A program made the translations under genes and the position numbers. 64,000 nucleotides of DNA from Rhodococcus sp. 14-2470-1b (GTDB lineage: Bacteria > Actinomycetota > Actinomycetes > Mycobacteriales > Mycobacteriaceae), in the NCBI RefSeq assembly GCF_002259415.1, contig NZ_NPFY01000003.1, positions 1 through 64,000 on the forward strand, read 5' to 3'. Positions 16,686 to 28,554 of the stretch are shown here, piece after piece (positions within the stretch are counted from its first letter, which is position 1; the number at the start of each line of letters is the position of its first letter). Below the pieces are notes generated by a model. The model was not told the DNA's origin. It was given only the letters and a program-made list of their open reading frames with translations, and did not search any database.

Positions 16686-17333
16686 TCAATCGATCCGACG
16701 CTTGTGTGCCCACCTGGTCAGGGCATTGCGGTTGGATTGCTGAGTCTTCCGCAGCACGTTCGACGCGTGGGTCTCGACGGTCTTGACAGAGATGAACAGA
16801 TCCTCCGCGATCTCTCGATACGTGTAACCGCGCGCCAACAACCTCAACACTTCGAGTTCGCGCGGTGTCAGCGAATCCAGCTCCGGATCCAGCGGCGGCT
16901 CCGGAACGGCCGAATTGCCGGTGAAGGAGTCGAGAACGAACCCGGCGAGTCGAGGCGAGAACACCGCGTCCCCGCCTGCCACCCGCCGCACGCCGTCGGC
17001 CAGTTCGGCTCCTGAAATGGTCTTGGTGACGTAGCCGCGTGCGCCGGCTCGGATCACGGCGATGACGTCCTCGGCGGCGTCGGACACCGACAACGCCAGA
17101 CACACCGGACCGGACGATATCCGTCCCAGTACCGCCACACCACCGCCGTCGGGCATGTGTACGTCCAACAGGACCACGTCGGGCTTGGTCGAGTCGATTC
17201 CCGCTACCGCGTCGGCAACCCCGCCTGCCTCGCCGACCACCTCGATATCGCCTTCGCGCGCCAGTTCGGCTCTGACTCCGGAGCGGAACACTGCATGGTC
17301 GTCGACGAGAAAGACACGGAAGGTGTCGGTCAC
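16686..17333 (-). CDS. NarL/FixJ-family response regulator
   Basis: 215 residues from a GTG at 17333 that overlaps the stop of the sensor kinase (GTGA). The receiver domain has the acidic pair Asp11-Asp12, phospho-acceptor Asp57 in VVLLDVHMP, and the switch Lys in YVTKTISG. A LuxR helix-turn-helix covers about 148-212 (LTPRELEVLRLLARGYTYRE). All key residues are present. It forms a two-component system with the PspC-type histidine kinase. The set resembles LiaSR of Firmicutes and EsrSR of Corynebacterium, which respond to cell-envelope stress; that assignment is inference. Confidence 0.92.
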   Translation of the reverse strand: MTDTFRVFLVDDHAVFRSGVRAELAREGDIEVVGEAGGVADAVAGIDSTKPDVVLLDVHMPDGGGVAVLGRISSGPVCLALSVSDAAEDVIAVIRAGARGYVTKTISGAELADGVRRVAGGDAVFSPRLAGFVLDSFTGNSAVPEPPLDPELDSLTPRELEVLRLLARGYTYREIAEDLFISVKTVETHASNVLRKTQQSNRNALTRWAHKRRID

Positions 17334-18649
17334 CGGGGCTGCTCCTGCGGTAGTGGTTGTTCGGACGTCTGTGACTCGGGGGATGGGATGTTGTCGGCAA
17401 CGTGAATCTGCCTGTCGGGAGCCCAGTCCTGCCGGGGCATCAGGATGCGCACTTCGGTTCCTCTGCCCACGGTGGAGCGTACCGACACCTGACCACCTCG
17501 ACGTTCGATTCTGCCGTGGATGGATTTGGCGAGTCCTTGCCGATCCGTCGGCACCAGGTTCTCGTCGAAACCGCTGCCGCGATCGCGCACGAAGACCGTC
17601 ACCTTGTCCGCCTCGGTCTCGGCGAAGAGGTCGATGTTGGTCTCGCCGGAGTGCTTGGCAGCGTTGACGAGCGCTTCCCGCGTCGCGCCGAGCAGCGCGG
17701 TGAAGTGCTCACGAGGAAGACCGGAGTCGGAGTTCTCGGCCGAGAGCTGCACGTCCCCGACGGTGATCGGCCGAACCGTGACGCCGTGCTGATCCTCGAC
17801 CTCGCCTGCGATGGTCTTCAGTGCCTCGGACAGGGACGAATGATCGGTGTCCCCGCCCTCGAACAGCCACTTCCGCAGCTCTCGCTCCTGCCCACGGGCC
17901 AGACGCATCACTTCCTGCGGCTGATCCGACTGCTTCTGGATGAGCGCCAGCGTCTGAAGCACGGAATCGTGCAGATGGGAGGCGATCTCCTCGCGCTCGT
18001 CGTTACGAATCCGAGCCGACCGCTCGGCGTTCAAGGTGCGCCACAGACGCAACCAGACCGGGACCGTCAGCAGACCGGCCCCGACCAGCGTCACGATGAC
18101 CGCGAGCAACGAGGACCTGATCGACGCGATGTCCACCCTGGCCAGCACGACGACGCAGAGTCCGAGGATGATCAACGTCGCGCCGCCGACGACGCGAGCC
18201 CAGCTGAGGACGGTCGGCTTCTTCGGCATCCCGAGCAGAGACCGCGGACCTTCGGAATCGAACTCCCGCCAGACGAGCGCCGCACCGACGATCACCACGA
18301 CGATGGGAACGAGCACGGACGCCGCAGTGCCGTTCAGCAACCATGCCAGACCGGCGGCGAGCCCGAGACCGAGCGCCGCGAGACCCAGTGCTCGCTGGCG
18401 CTCGGCCGAACTCGGCCGTTCCATGTCATCGCCTGCCGGGGTGAACACCCACAGCAACCCATAGGCGAAGATTCCGGCGCCCGCCATGACTGCGAGCAAC
18501 GCAAAAGCGACTCGGACCTTGAAGACGTCGACGCCCAGATGATCGGAGAGTCCACCTGCGACGCCGCCCACGATCCGCCCGCCGCCGCGCCGGTAGTACT
18601 TCACCGGCTCGGCGCCCGGGGACGAGGACGCAGTATCGACAGGGAGCAC
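17330..18649 (-). CDS. PspC-domain sensor histidine kinase
   Basis: 439 residues from a GTG at 18649. An N-terminal PspC domain (GGRIVGGVAGGLSDHLGVDV) is followed by several membrane segments up to about residue 200. Then comes a HisKA_3-type dimerisation domain with the acceptor His in ASHLHDSVLQTLALIQ, and an HATPase domain (REALVNAAKHSGETN; the G box DRGSGFD; a final GRGTEVRI). The active-site motifs are intact. It is the partner of the regulator downstream (4-base overlap). Kinases with PspC modules are typical of envelope-stress systems in actinobacteria. A second PspC protein is encoded on the opposite strand one gene away. Confidence 0.92.
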   Translation of the reverse strand: MLPVDTASSSPGAEPVKYYRRGGGRIVGGVAGGLSDHLGVDVFKVRVAFALLAVMAGAGIFAYGLLWVFTPAGDDMERPSSAERQRALGLAALGLGLAAGLAWLLNGTAASVLVPIVVVIVGAALVWREFDSEGPRSLLGMPKKPTVLSWARVVGGATLIILGLCVVVLARVDIASIRSSLLAVIVTLVGAGLLTVPVWLRLWRTLNAERSARIRNDEREEIASHLHDSVLQTLALIQKQSDQPQEVMRLARGQERELRKWLFEGGDTDHSSLSEALKTIAGEVEDQHGVTVRPITVGDVQLSAENSDSGLPREHFTALLGATREALVNAAKHSGETNIDLFAETEADKVTVFVRDRGSGFDENLVPTDRQGLAKSIHGRIERRGGQVSVRSTVGRGTEVRILMPRQDWAPDRQIHVADNIPSPESQTSEQPLPQEQPR

Positions 18650-18720
18650 GTCATCGATCCTGGCACGAATCGAGCCGCACCCGCATCAGGGAGTCCCCTG
18701 ATTTCCGCATCGGACCGATG

Positions 18721-19413
18721 TCAGGACGGAATCGCGCGCCACTCCTCGGTTCTGTCGGTGGTCGCCTCGGCAAGAGCCTTCTTCGTGGCGTCGGCGTCGT
18801 AGTCCTTGCCGTACACCGGCGTGCCAGGCTGCTGACGCCACGATTCTTCGAGCGTCCCGGCGTCCACCGGCTCGAATCCCAGAGCGTCGACGATGTCGAA
18901 GACGAGCTTCTTGCCCGGCCCGTCGGCACCCGCGACGGGAAGCGCAATTCTCGTCCGGGTCGATGCAACGTCGGTTCCAGCGGAAACGCCCTTCTCGAGC
19001 AGATGCTTCCACCAGATCCCGTTGAACACCTTGAACACATCCGACGATCGGTCACCGAAATGCTCGGCAACCCAGACGCTTTCGGGCTTGCCGTTCTCGA
19101 TGTCGGCGATCAGGCCGTCGCGCTGCTGCGGGTAGTAGTTGTTGGTCTCGATGATCGGCGCGCCCGGCTTGGCCGCATCGAGGATGTCCGACGCCAGATC
19201 CGGGGTGTTCTTCTGCGGGATGCTCACGATGACGAGATCGGCGTCGGTGGCTGCGTCCTTGCTCCAGACTGCCTGGGCGCCGGTGTCGGCAGCCAACTCG
19301 GCCAACGTCTCCGGTGCACGCGAATTCGACACGCGTACCTCGTGTCCGAGTTCGGCCAGCTTGCGGGTCAGAGTGCCGCCGATGAGCCCGGCCCCGATGA
19401 TTCCGATCTTCAC
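18721..19413 (-). CDS. F420/NADP-oxidoreductase-like NAD(P)-binding protein
   Basis: 230 residues from a GTG at 19413 with AAGGAG upstream. The open frame to 19512 lacks such a site. A Rossmann motif GIIGAGLIGG is at residues 3-12 and a phosphate-binding NSRAPE at 33-38, which fits NADP preference. The rest matches COG2085-type proteins related to F420-dependent NADP reductase, ending with the common Q-P-G-T-P-V-Y-x-K-D-Y stretch. Cytoplasmic; substrate not known. It sits between the PspC kinase (same strand, 71 bases downstream) and the divergent PspC membrane protein, so it may share regulation with them. Confidence 0.8.
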   Translation of the reverse strand: MKIGIIGAGLIGGTLTRKLAELGHEVRVSNSRAPETLAELAADTGAQAVWSKDAATDADLVIVSIPQKNTPDLASDILDAAKPGAPIIETNNYYPQQRDGLIADIENGKPESVWVAEHFGDRSSDVFKVFNGIWWKHLLEKGVSAGTDVASTRTRIALPVAGADGPGKKLVFDIVDALGFEPVDAGTLEESWRQQPGTPVYGKDYDADATKKALAEATTDRTEEWRAIPS

Positions 19414-19562
19414 GCGTTTCTCCTTCGTGATTCGAATGGTCGTTCTCGAAGTAGCAAGCCATGGGGTCCCGAGAACATTCCTGCAACTCGCGTGTGGAGG
19501 TAGGGAAAACATCAGGGCGATCCCCGATGGTCTCCGTGCACCCGACGGGCCACGATGGTTTC

Positions 19563-20963
19563 ATGAGCAACTTGGCCGTCTCCGAACAGCTACAGCAGAT
19601 GTGGCGTACGCGCCCGTATCGGTTGCCACAGCGTGGCCATGTCGCGGGTGTCGCCGCCGGCATCGGCTACCGCTACGGCGTCGATCCCGTCCTCGTTCGT
19701 GTCGCGCTCGTCGTCGGCACCATCTTCGGCGGAGCAGGGATTGTCCTGTACCTCGCCGCCTGGCTGCTCTTCAGCAAGGCAGGAGATGCAGCCTCTCCCG
19801 CCGAGTCGCTGATGGGCAGAGGCACCAGCTCGGAGTCCAACACCAAGATCGTCGTCCTGATCGTGGCGCTGATCATCGCGGTCTCCACCCTGGGTCCCGT
19901 CGGTGTCGGATTGGGCGGATCCGGCGCCATCAGCATGGTTGCGCTGCTCGCCGGACTGTGGCTACTGCACCAGAGGCAGCCGCAACCACCCGAGTTCCTG
20001 CCCGGCGGTGCACAGGTCTACGCGCAACAGGATTTCCCGATCTCGTTCAACACGCCGTACACCCCGGCGCCGTGGGCAGGTGCCAACTACCGCCCGCCCA
20101 ACTATCGACCCGCGGGCTACACACCACCCGCGTACTCGCCGTACACGACACTGCCCACGACTTACATTCCGTCCACACCCCCACCCACCGACCGGTCGAC
20201 GGGTTCCGAGGTGAACCTGAACAAATCCGAGTCCGCCGCAGCGGTGCCGGCCCAGCCGACGACGGACACGACCACCGGCCCGACACCACCGTCGTGGGAT
20301 CCGTTGGGCGTCGCCCCCTTCGCCTGGGACCTACCCGAACCGACGACTGTTCACCGTCCGGCGTCGACCACTCCGAAGAAGCGGCGCTCACGGTGGACGT
20401 CGAGTTTCATCGGGTTGGCCCTGCTCGCCGCAGCCGTCACCGGCGGCATCGCGGCGGCAACGGGGTCGGAGTGGCTCTCCCCCGCACGCATCGGGGCCGT
20501 AGCTCTCGGTGTCCTCGCCGTCGGACTGATCCTCGGCGCATTCCTACGCAAGGGGTACGGCCTGCTGGTCGTCGCATTCCCTGTACTCGGTTTCGTGATC
20601 CTCGCATCCATCGTGGGACCGGTGAACTTCGACGACGCAACCAGCGGGTCGGTCGATGCACGGCCGACGACGGTCGCGCAACTCCAACCGTCGTACAGCA
20701 TCGCCGGCGGTGACCTCCAACTCGACTTGCGCGGCCTCGCCCTCACCGACAACCGAACTGTCGCAATCGATGTCACCGGAGGAAACGCGACCATCTGGGT
20801 ACCGTCGACGATGACCATCGACCCGACCTGCGTGGCAGTCATGGGATCGGCTGCCTGCGGATCCGGTGGCCTGCAGCGCGGCACCGACGCGGCCGAGGAC
20901 GCCCCTTTTCTCACCATCGACGGAGACGTCCGTCTCGGAAACTTGGAGATCATCCATGAATAG
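19563..20963 (+). CDS. PspC-domain membrane protein, LiaF/EsrI-like
   Basis: 466 residues from an ATG at 19563. A PspC module is at about residues 20-70 (GHVAGVAAGIGYRYGVDPVL). Two more membrane segments come near 95-140, then a Pro/Thr-rich linker of about 130 residues and further membrane segments near 280-345. The last 120 residues look like the extracytoplasmic beta domain of LiaF-type proteins (DLQLDLRGLALTDNRTVAID, ending GDVRLGNLEIIHE). By analogy with LiaF and EsrI it may restrain the PspC kinase in the absence of stress. The downstream small membrane gene overlaps its stop by 8 bases. Confidence 0.8.
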   Translation: MSNLAVSEQLQQMWRTRPYRLPQRGHVAGVAAGIGYRYGVDPVLVRVALVVGTIFGGAGIVLYLAAWLLFSKAGDAASPAESLMGRGTSSESNTKIVVLIVALIIAVSTLGPVGVGLGGSGAISMVALLAGLWLLHQRQPQPPEFLPGGAQVYAQQDFPISFNTPYTPAPWAGANYRPPNYRPAGYTPPAYSPYTTLPTTYIPSTPPPTDRSTGSEVNLNKSESAAAVPAQPTTDTTTGPTPPSWDPLGVAPFAWDLPEPTTVHRPASTTPKKRRSRWTSSFIGLALLAAAVTGGIAAATGSEWLSPARIGAVALGVLAVGLILGAFLRKGYGLLVVAFPVLGFVILASIVGPVNFDDATSGSVDARPTTVAQLQPSYSIAGGDLQLDLRGLALTDNRTVAIDVTGGNATIWVPSTMTIDPTCVAVMGSAACGSGGLQRGTDAAEDAPFLTIDGDVRLGNLEIIHE

Positions 20964-21204
20964 CAGCGAGTACGGAGACAGTGACACCGACACGGCCGAA
21001 GAACGAAACGCGCGCACCCGACCCTCGGCGTTGCTGTTTCTCTCCGGACTCGTGGCCCTGCTGGTCAGCGTCAGCGCTCTGATAGGGCCGTCGGCCCTCG
21101 AGTCCCTCGGCAACGTTCAGTTCCGCTGGGTGTTCGTCGTCGCGGCGATCGTCGTCGGACTGGCTCTTCTCCTCGCCCCAGGCCGGGGCGGGAAGAAGAA
21201 CTAG
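20956..21204 (+). CDS. Small two-helix membrane protein
   Basis: 82 residues from an ATG at 20956 that overlaps the end of the PspC protein gene (ATGAATAG), with GGAGA nine bases upstream. An acidic N-terminus of about 20 residues is followed by two membrane helices (about 24-44 and 55-75) and a short Gly/Lys tail. Translational coupling points to a shared role with the PspC protein. No family recognised. Convergent with guaA, 7 bases away. Confidence 0.75.
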   Translation: MNSSEYGDSDTDTAEERNARTRPSALLFLSGLVALLVSVSALIGPSALESLGNVQFRWVFVVAAIVVGLALLLAPGRGGKKN

Positions 21205-21210
21205 AGAATT

Positions 21211-22801
<1,591 letters not shown>

Positions 22802-22849
22802 CGGGTCAGTCTAGTGGCGCGCGACAGGCCGGTTCCACGCAGCATCTTC

Positions 22850-24607
22850 TTACGCGGCACCCGTGGTGGCGGGCTTCGGAGAGCGGATCTCGACGATGGG
22901 CAGACGCAACGCTGCGGGCGCCGACACCGGAACCACAGGAGCATTGGGAGCGATCGGCTCGATCCGCTCGTAGGCGAGACCCTGACGCGGCCGCAGATCC
23001 TGCTCACCCTTGTTGGGCCACAGCGCCGCTGCACGCTCTGCCTGAGCACTGATGGTCAGCGACGGGTTCACGCCGAGGTTGGCCGACACGGACGACCCGT
23101 CGACGACGAACATCGTCGGGTACCCGTGGACGCGGTGATACGGGTCGATGACGCCGTGCTCGGCGTCGGATGCGATGGCGCAGCCACCGAGGAAGTGAGC
23201 GGTCAACGGGATGTTGAACAGCTCACCCCACGTTCCACCTGCGACCCCCCCGATCTTCTTCGCGATACGCCGGGTCGCGTCGTTGCCCTCGGGGATCCAC
23301 GTCGGGTTCGGTTCGCCGTGTCCCTGCTTGCTGGACACCTTGCGACCGAACAGCCCACGCTTGGTGAAGGTGGTGATCGAGTTGTCGAGGTTCTGCATCA
23401 CGAGCGCGATGATGGTGCGCTCGCTCCAGTTCTTGGTGTTCACCACACGCAGGAAGTCGAGCGGATGAGCCAGCAGCGCGAAGACGAACTTGAGCCATCG
23501 AGGAATGCGCCCACCCCCGTCGGTCATCAGCGTCTGCAACAGGCCCATCGCGTTGGAACCCTTGCCGTAGCGGCACGGTTCGATGTGGGTGTTCGACGAC
23601 GGGTGGAACGAGGACGTGATCGCCACTCCCCTGGTCAGATCCATTTCCGGGTCGACCTTCAACTTGGCGGCACCGACGATGGATTCGGAGTTGGTACGCG
23701 TCAATTCACCGAGCTTGTCCGACAGACGCGGCAATGCGCCGGTGTCCTTCATCTTGTGCAGCAGATTCTGCGTACCCCACGTGCCTGCGGCCAGAACGAC
23801 GTGCGACGCGGTGTAGGTCTTGGGGTGCTTGCGAACCCACGCGCCGGTTCGCTCGGTGGCGACGTCCCACGTGCCGTCGGGCAGAGCACGAAGATTTGTC
23901 ACCGTCGTCATCGGGACGATCTCGGCTCCGGCGCGCTCGGCAAGGGCGAGGTAGTTCTTCAGCAGTGTGTTCTTGGCGCCGTGTCGACACCCGGTCATGC
24001 ACTCACCGCATTCGATGCACCCGGTGCGCTCGGGTCCGACGCCGCCGAAATACGGGTCGCCGACCTTCTTGCCCGGCTCGTCGCCGAAGAACACGCCGAC
24101 AGGAGTCTGAATGAACGTGTCTCCGACGCCCATGTCCTCGGCGACGGACTTCATGACCTCGTCGGCGGGAGTCATGTGCGGGTTACGAACGACCCCGAGC
24201 ATGCGCGTCGCCTGGTCGTAGAACGGACCGAGCTCGCTACTCCAGTCGGTGATGTGCGCCCACTGCTTGTCCTTGAAGAACGGCTCCGGCGGCTGGTACA
24301 GCGTGTTCGCGTAGTTCAGCGAACCGCCGCCCACGCCTGCACCGGCCAGAATGAGGCAGTCACGCAGCAGGTGGACACGCTGGATGCCGTAGCACCCGAG
24401 CTTGGGCGCCCACAGGAACCGCTTCAGGTCCCAGCTCGTCTTGGCGAAATCCTTGTCCTCGTAGCGCCGTCCGGCCTCAAGGATGCCGACCTTGTAGCCC
24501 TTCTCCACCAAGCGCAGCGCCGTGACGCTTCCGCCGAAACCGGACCCGACGATCAGAACGTCGTAATCGGTCGTGCGAGCCTGTGTCCCAGCTGTCCGTG
24601 TCTCCAC
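22850..24607 (-). CDS. choD: ChoD-type GMC oxidoreductase (cholesterol oxidase-like)
   Basis: 585 residues from a GTG at 24607. An FAD-binding Rossmann motif VGSGFGGSVTALRL is near residue 20. A GAGVGGGSLNYANTLY flavin-contact loop is near 90. A cysteine cluster C-x2-C-x3-C-x3-C (CIECGECMTGC) is near 195. The GMC C-terminal block (FVVDGSSVSANLGVNPSLTI) carries the Asn region of the active site. It matches M. tuberculosis ChoD (Rv3409c). Despite the name, whether ChoD acts on cholesterol in vivo is disputed. No signal peptide is seen, so it is probably cytoplasmic. The 400-base upstream gap holds a repeated palindrome. Confidence 0.9.
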   Translation of the reverse strand: METRTAGTQARTTDYDVLIVGSGFGGSVTALRLVEKGYKVGILEAGRRYEDKDFAKTSWDLKRFLWAPKLGCYGIQRVHLLRDCLILAGAGVGGGSLNYANTLYQPPEPFFKDKQWAHITDWSSELGPFYDQATRMLGVVRNPHMTPADEVMKSVAEDMGVGDTFIQTPVGVFFGDEPGKKVGDPYFGGVGPERTGCIECGECMTGCRHGAKNTLLKNYLALAERAGAEIVPMTTVTNLRALPDGTWDVATERTGAWVRKHPKTYTASHVVLAAGTWGTQNLLHKMKDTGALPRLSDKLGELTRTNSESIVGAAKLKVDPEMDLTRGVAITSSFHPSSNTHIEPCRYGKGSNAMGLLQTLMTDGGGRIPRWLKFVFALLAHPLDFLRVVNTKNWSERTIIALVMQNLDNSITTFTKRGLFGRKVSSKQGHGEPNPTWIPEGNDATRRIAKKIGGVAGGTWGELFNIPLTAHFLGGCAIASDAEHGVIDPYHRVHGYPTMFVVDGSSVSANLGVNPSLTISAQAERAAALWPNKGEQDLRPRQGLAYERIEPIAPNAPVVPVSAPAALRLPIVEIRSPKPATTGAA

Positions 24608-24794
24608 TGTTGACCTCCGCGCCTCGTGCGTTTACTCAGCCAGCTCCGCGCCCCGTGCACCCACTCGATGTGACTGCGAACACACTGTAGATGACAACAG
24701 CGGCGAACTGACAACAACCCTGTGACAGTTGACACAAGCCACTGTAGCTGTAACTCCAAGTATCACCAACTGAGGTAAGGCTCACCCCGCGCTG

Positions 24795-24823
24795 CCCCAG
24801 GTGACCGAACGTCACGTTCGCTC
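24795..24823. repeat. Dispersed intergenic motif, copy 2
   Basis: A 29-base copy beginning CCCCAGGTGACCGAACGT and continuing into CACGTTCGCTC. It contains the inverted repeat CGAACGT-C-ACGTTCG shared with the palindrome at 8845-8867. An identical 29-base copy lies 108 bases further on. Confidence 0.75.
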
Positions 24824-24902
24824 GCTCTCGGCCCCCGAACGCGCGGCTTTCAGCCCACGCGCGCACTGCAACCCGCGCACTCGCTGCAACCCGCGCTCCC
24901 GG

Positions 24903-24931
24903 CCCCAGGTGACCGAACGTCACGTTCGCTC
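24903..24931. repeat. Dispersed intergenic motif, copy 3
   Basis: Identical over 29 bases to the copy at 24795-24823, in the same orientation. The sequence between the two copies is GC-rich and not coding. Recent duplication or recurrent insertion of a short element would explain it. Confidence 0.75.
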
Positions 24932-24965
24932 CCCACCCGGCACTCGTTGCCCCTGCGAACGACGA

Positions 24966-24994
24966 AGCGCGCACCCCGATTCGGGGTGCGCGCT
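24966..24994 (-). terminator. Hairpin terminator of guaB3
   Basis: AGCGCGCACCCCGA and its exact complement are separated by one T (functionally 12-base arms with a 5-base loop). The hairpin starts 22 bases beyond the guaB3 stop. There is no long T-run, as is common in actinobacteria. Confidence 0.75.
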
Positions 24995-25016
24995 GTCGAA
25001 CGTGGGACAGGGAGGG

Positions 25017-26156
25017 TCAGGCGCGGACGTTCAGGCCGACTTTCTGGAATTCCTTGAGATCCGAGTAACCCGACTTCGCCATGGACCTCCGCAGACCTCC
25101 GACGAGGTTGATCGAACCGTAGGGCTCGCTCGACGGCCCGTGCAGAACCTGGTCGAGGCTCGGGCGCTCACCGGCTGCGACGGGCAGGAGCGCGCCGCGC
25201 GGCATCGACGGGTGCGCCGCCGCGGAGGGCCAGTACCAACCGCCACCGGGCGCCTCGGCTGCCGCCGCGAGAGGAGCACCGAGCACGGCGGCGTCCGCAC
25301 CGCACGCGATTGCCTTGGCCAGGCCGCCGGACGTGGTGATGTCGCCGTCGGCGATGACGTGAACATAGCGGCCGCCGGTCTCGTCGAGGTAGTCCCGACG
25401 AGCTGCCGCGGCGTCCGCGATGGCCGTTGCCATGGGTACACCGATGCCGAGAACTTCACCGGTGGTGGTGCCTCCCTCGACCGACCCGTAGCCGACGATG
25501 ACTCCGGCAGCGCCGGTGCGCATCAGATGCAACGCGGTGCGGTGATCGCTGACGCCACCGGCGATGACCGGTACGTCGAGCTCGGCGATGAACGTCTTGA
25601 GGTTCAGCGGCTCCTCGTCACCGTGCGCCACGTGCTCCGCGGAGATGATGGTGCCCTGGATGACAAGCAGATCGATACCGGCTGCGACCAGCGCGGGCGT
25701 CAGGTTCTTCGCACTCTGCGGGCTGACGCGGACCGCGACGGTGACGCCGGCCGCGCGGACCTGCGCGACAGCGGCTGCGAGGAGATCCGGTTGCAGCGGT
25801 GCTGCGTGCAGCTTCTGCAGGAAGGCGACGGGAGCGTCGGCGTCGAAGTCGTTCTCGGCGATCGCGACCAGCTCGTCGAGCTTGGCCTGGACGTCCGTGT
25901 GGCGAGCCCACAACCCCTCGCCGTTGATGACCCCGAGGCCACCCTGCTTGCCGAGCTCGATCGCGAATTCCGGCGACACCAAAGCGTCGGTCGGATGAGC
26001 CAGGACCGGAATGTCGAATCGGTAGGCGTCGAGCTGCCAGGCCGTGGACACCTCCTTCGACGACCGAGTACGGCGCGAGGGCACGATGTCGATGTCGTCG
26101 AGCTGGTAGGTGCGACGGGCTTCTCTGCCCATGCCGATTTCAACGAGGTCGCGCAC
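25017..26156 (-). CDS. guaB3: GuaB3, IMP dehydrogenase/GMP reductase family protein
   Basis: 379 residues from a GTG at 26156. It has the (beta/alpha)8 barrel of the IMPDH/GMP reductase family (YQLDDIDIVPSRRTR, LGVINGEGLW, phosphate-binding region GDITTSGGLAKA). The two CBS domains of IMPDH are absent, and I do not see the catalytic loop GSICTTR that GuaB2 has. M. tuberculosis Rv3410c is the counterpart. Whether it works as GMP reductase, regulator or something else cannot be decided from sequence; similar GuaB3 proteins elsewhere have been proposed to be GMP reductases. It follows guaB2 after 53 bases on the same strand. Confidence 0.9.
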   Translation of the reverse strand: MRDLVEIGMGREARRTYQLDDIDIVPSRRTRSSKEVSTAWQLDAYRFDIPVLAHPTDALVSPEFAIELGKQGGLGVINGEGLWARHTDVQAKLDELVAIAENDFDADAPVAFLQKLHAAPLQPDLLAAAVAQVRAAGVTVAVRVSPQSAKNLTPALVAAGIDLLVIQGTIISAEHVAHGDEEPLNLKTFIAELDVPVIAGGVSDHRTALHLMRTGAAGVIVGYGSVEGGTTTGEVLGIGVPMATAIADAAAARRDYLDETGGRYVHVIADGDITTSGGLAKAIACGADAAVLGAPLAAAAEAPGGGWYWPSAAAHPSMPRGALLPVAAGERPSLDQVLHGPSSEPYGSINLVGGLRRSMAKSGYSDLKEFQKVGLNVRA

Positions 26157-26209
26157 GCGCGCCCCTTTCCCTAGGAGTTCGTCTTGAGTTCAGGCCGATG
26201 CGAGCGAAG

Positions 26210-28070
<1,861 letters not shown>

Positions 28071-28475
28071 GTGCGCGATCAACTGCCTCCAGGTTTACCG
28101 CCGGATCCCTTCGCCGGTGACCCCGCCGACCCCTCGGCCGCCCTCGATGCAATCGAGCCCGGCCAGCCTCTGGACCCCCAGGAGCGGCTCGCCGTCGAGG
28201 AAGACCTCGCCGATCTCGCGGTGTACGAGGCACTCCTCGGACACCGCGGTATTCGCGGACTCGTGGTCTGCTGCGAGGACTGCCAGCAGGATCACTACCA
28301 CGACTGGGACATGCTGCGAGCCAACCTTCTCCAACTCCTGGTCGACGGCACTGTTCGTCCCCACGAGCCTGCGTACGACCCTGTTCCCGATGCGTACGTC
28401 ACATGGGACTACTGCCGCGGATACGCGGACGCGTCCATGAACGACGCTCTACACGGCGACGGTTTCGAGAACTAG
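28071..28475 (+). CDS. DUF5319 family protein (Rv3412-like)
   Basis: 134 residues from a GTG at 28071. GGAGG sits only one base before the GTG, so initiation may be leaderless. The protein is acidic and ends with a conserved-looking block: CCEDCQQDHYHDWDMLRANL near 83-102 and TWDYCRGYADA near 121. The cysteines and histidines in this block suggest a metal site, but this is not proven. Gene position between guaB2 and sigD matches M. tuberculosis Rv3412. Function unknown. Soluble. Confidence 0.82.
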   Translation: MRDQLPPGLPPDPFAGDPADPSAALDAIEPGQPLDPQERLAVEEDLADLAVYEALLGHRGIRGLVVCCEDCQQDHYHDWDMLRANLLQLLVDGTVRPHEPAYDPVPDAYVTWDYCRGYADASMNDALHGDGFEN

Positions 28476-28484
28476 TCACCCGAA

Positions 28485-28533
28485 CATACGACTGATGCCC
28501 TACACGATTTTCGTGTAGGGCATCAGTCGTATG
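28485..28533. terminator. Strong bidirectional terminator
   Basis: A perfect inverted repeat with 23-base arms (starting CATACGACTGATGCCC) and a TTT loop lies between the convergent DUF5319 and rsdA genes, 9 and 21 bases from their ends. The A/T-containing arms and central location suit termination from both sides. Confidence 0.9.
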
Positions 28534-28554
28534 CGGTGCAGGGCCGGAGGGCGA

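Larger units (their letters stand above)
24608..25016. other. 409-base intergenic region between guaB3 and choD
   Basis: No credible gene. The choD-proximal part (24680-24770) is relatively AT-rich with several short ACTGTAG and GACAAC echoes, probably the choD promoter area. The remainder holds two direct copies of a palindromic motif, a short tandem of CTGCAACCCGCGC, and the guaB3 terminator. Confidence 0.6.

Noticed and set aside
16618-17400. Upstream extension of the YqeB-like frame
   Set aside because: It overlaps the response regulator in another frame and is low-complexity; the ATG at 16617 begins the membrane protein.
24680-24775. KstR-type cholesterol operator before choD
   Set aside because: I could not find a TAGAAC/GTTCTA-like palindrome; only loose short repeats are present.
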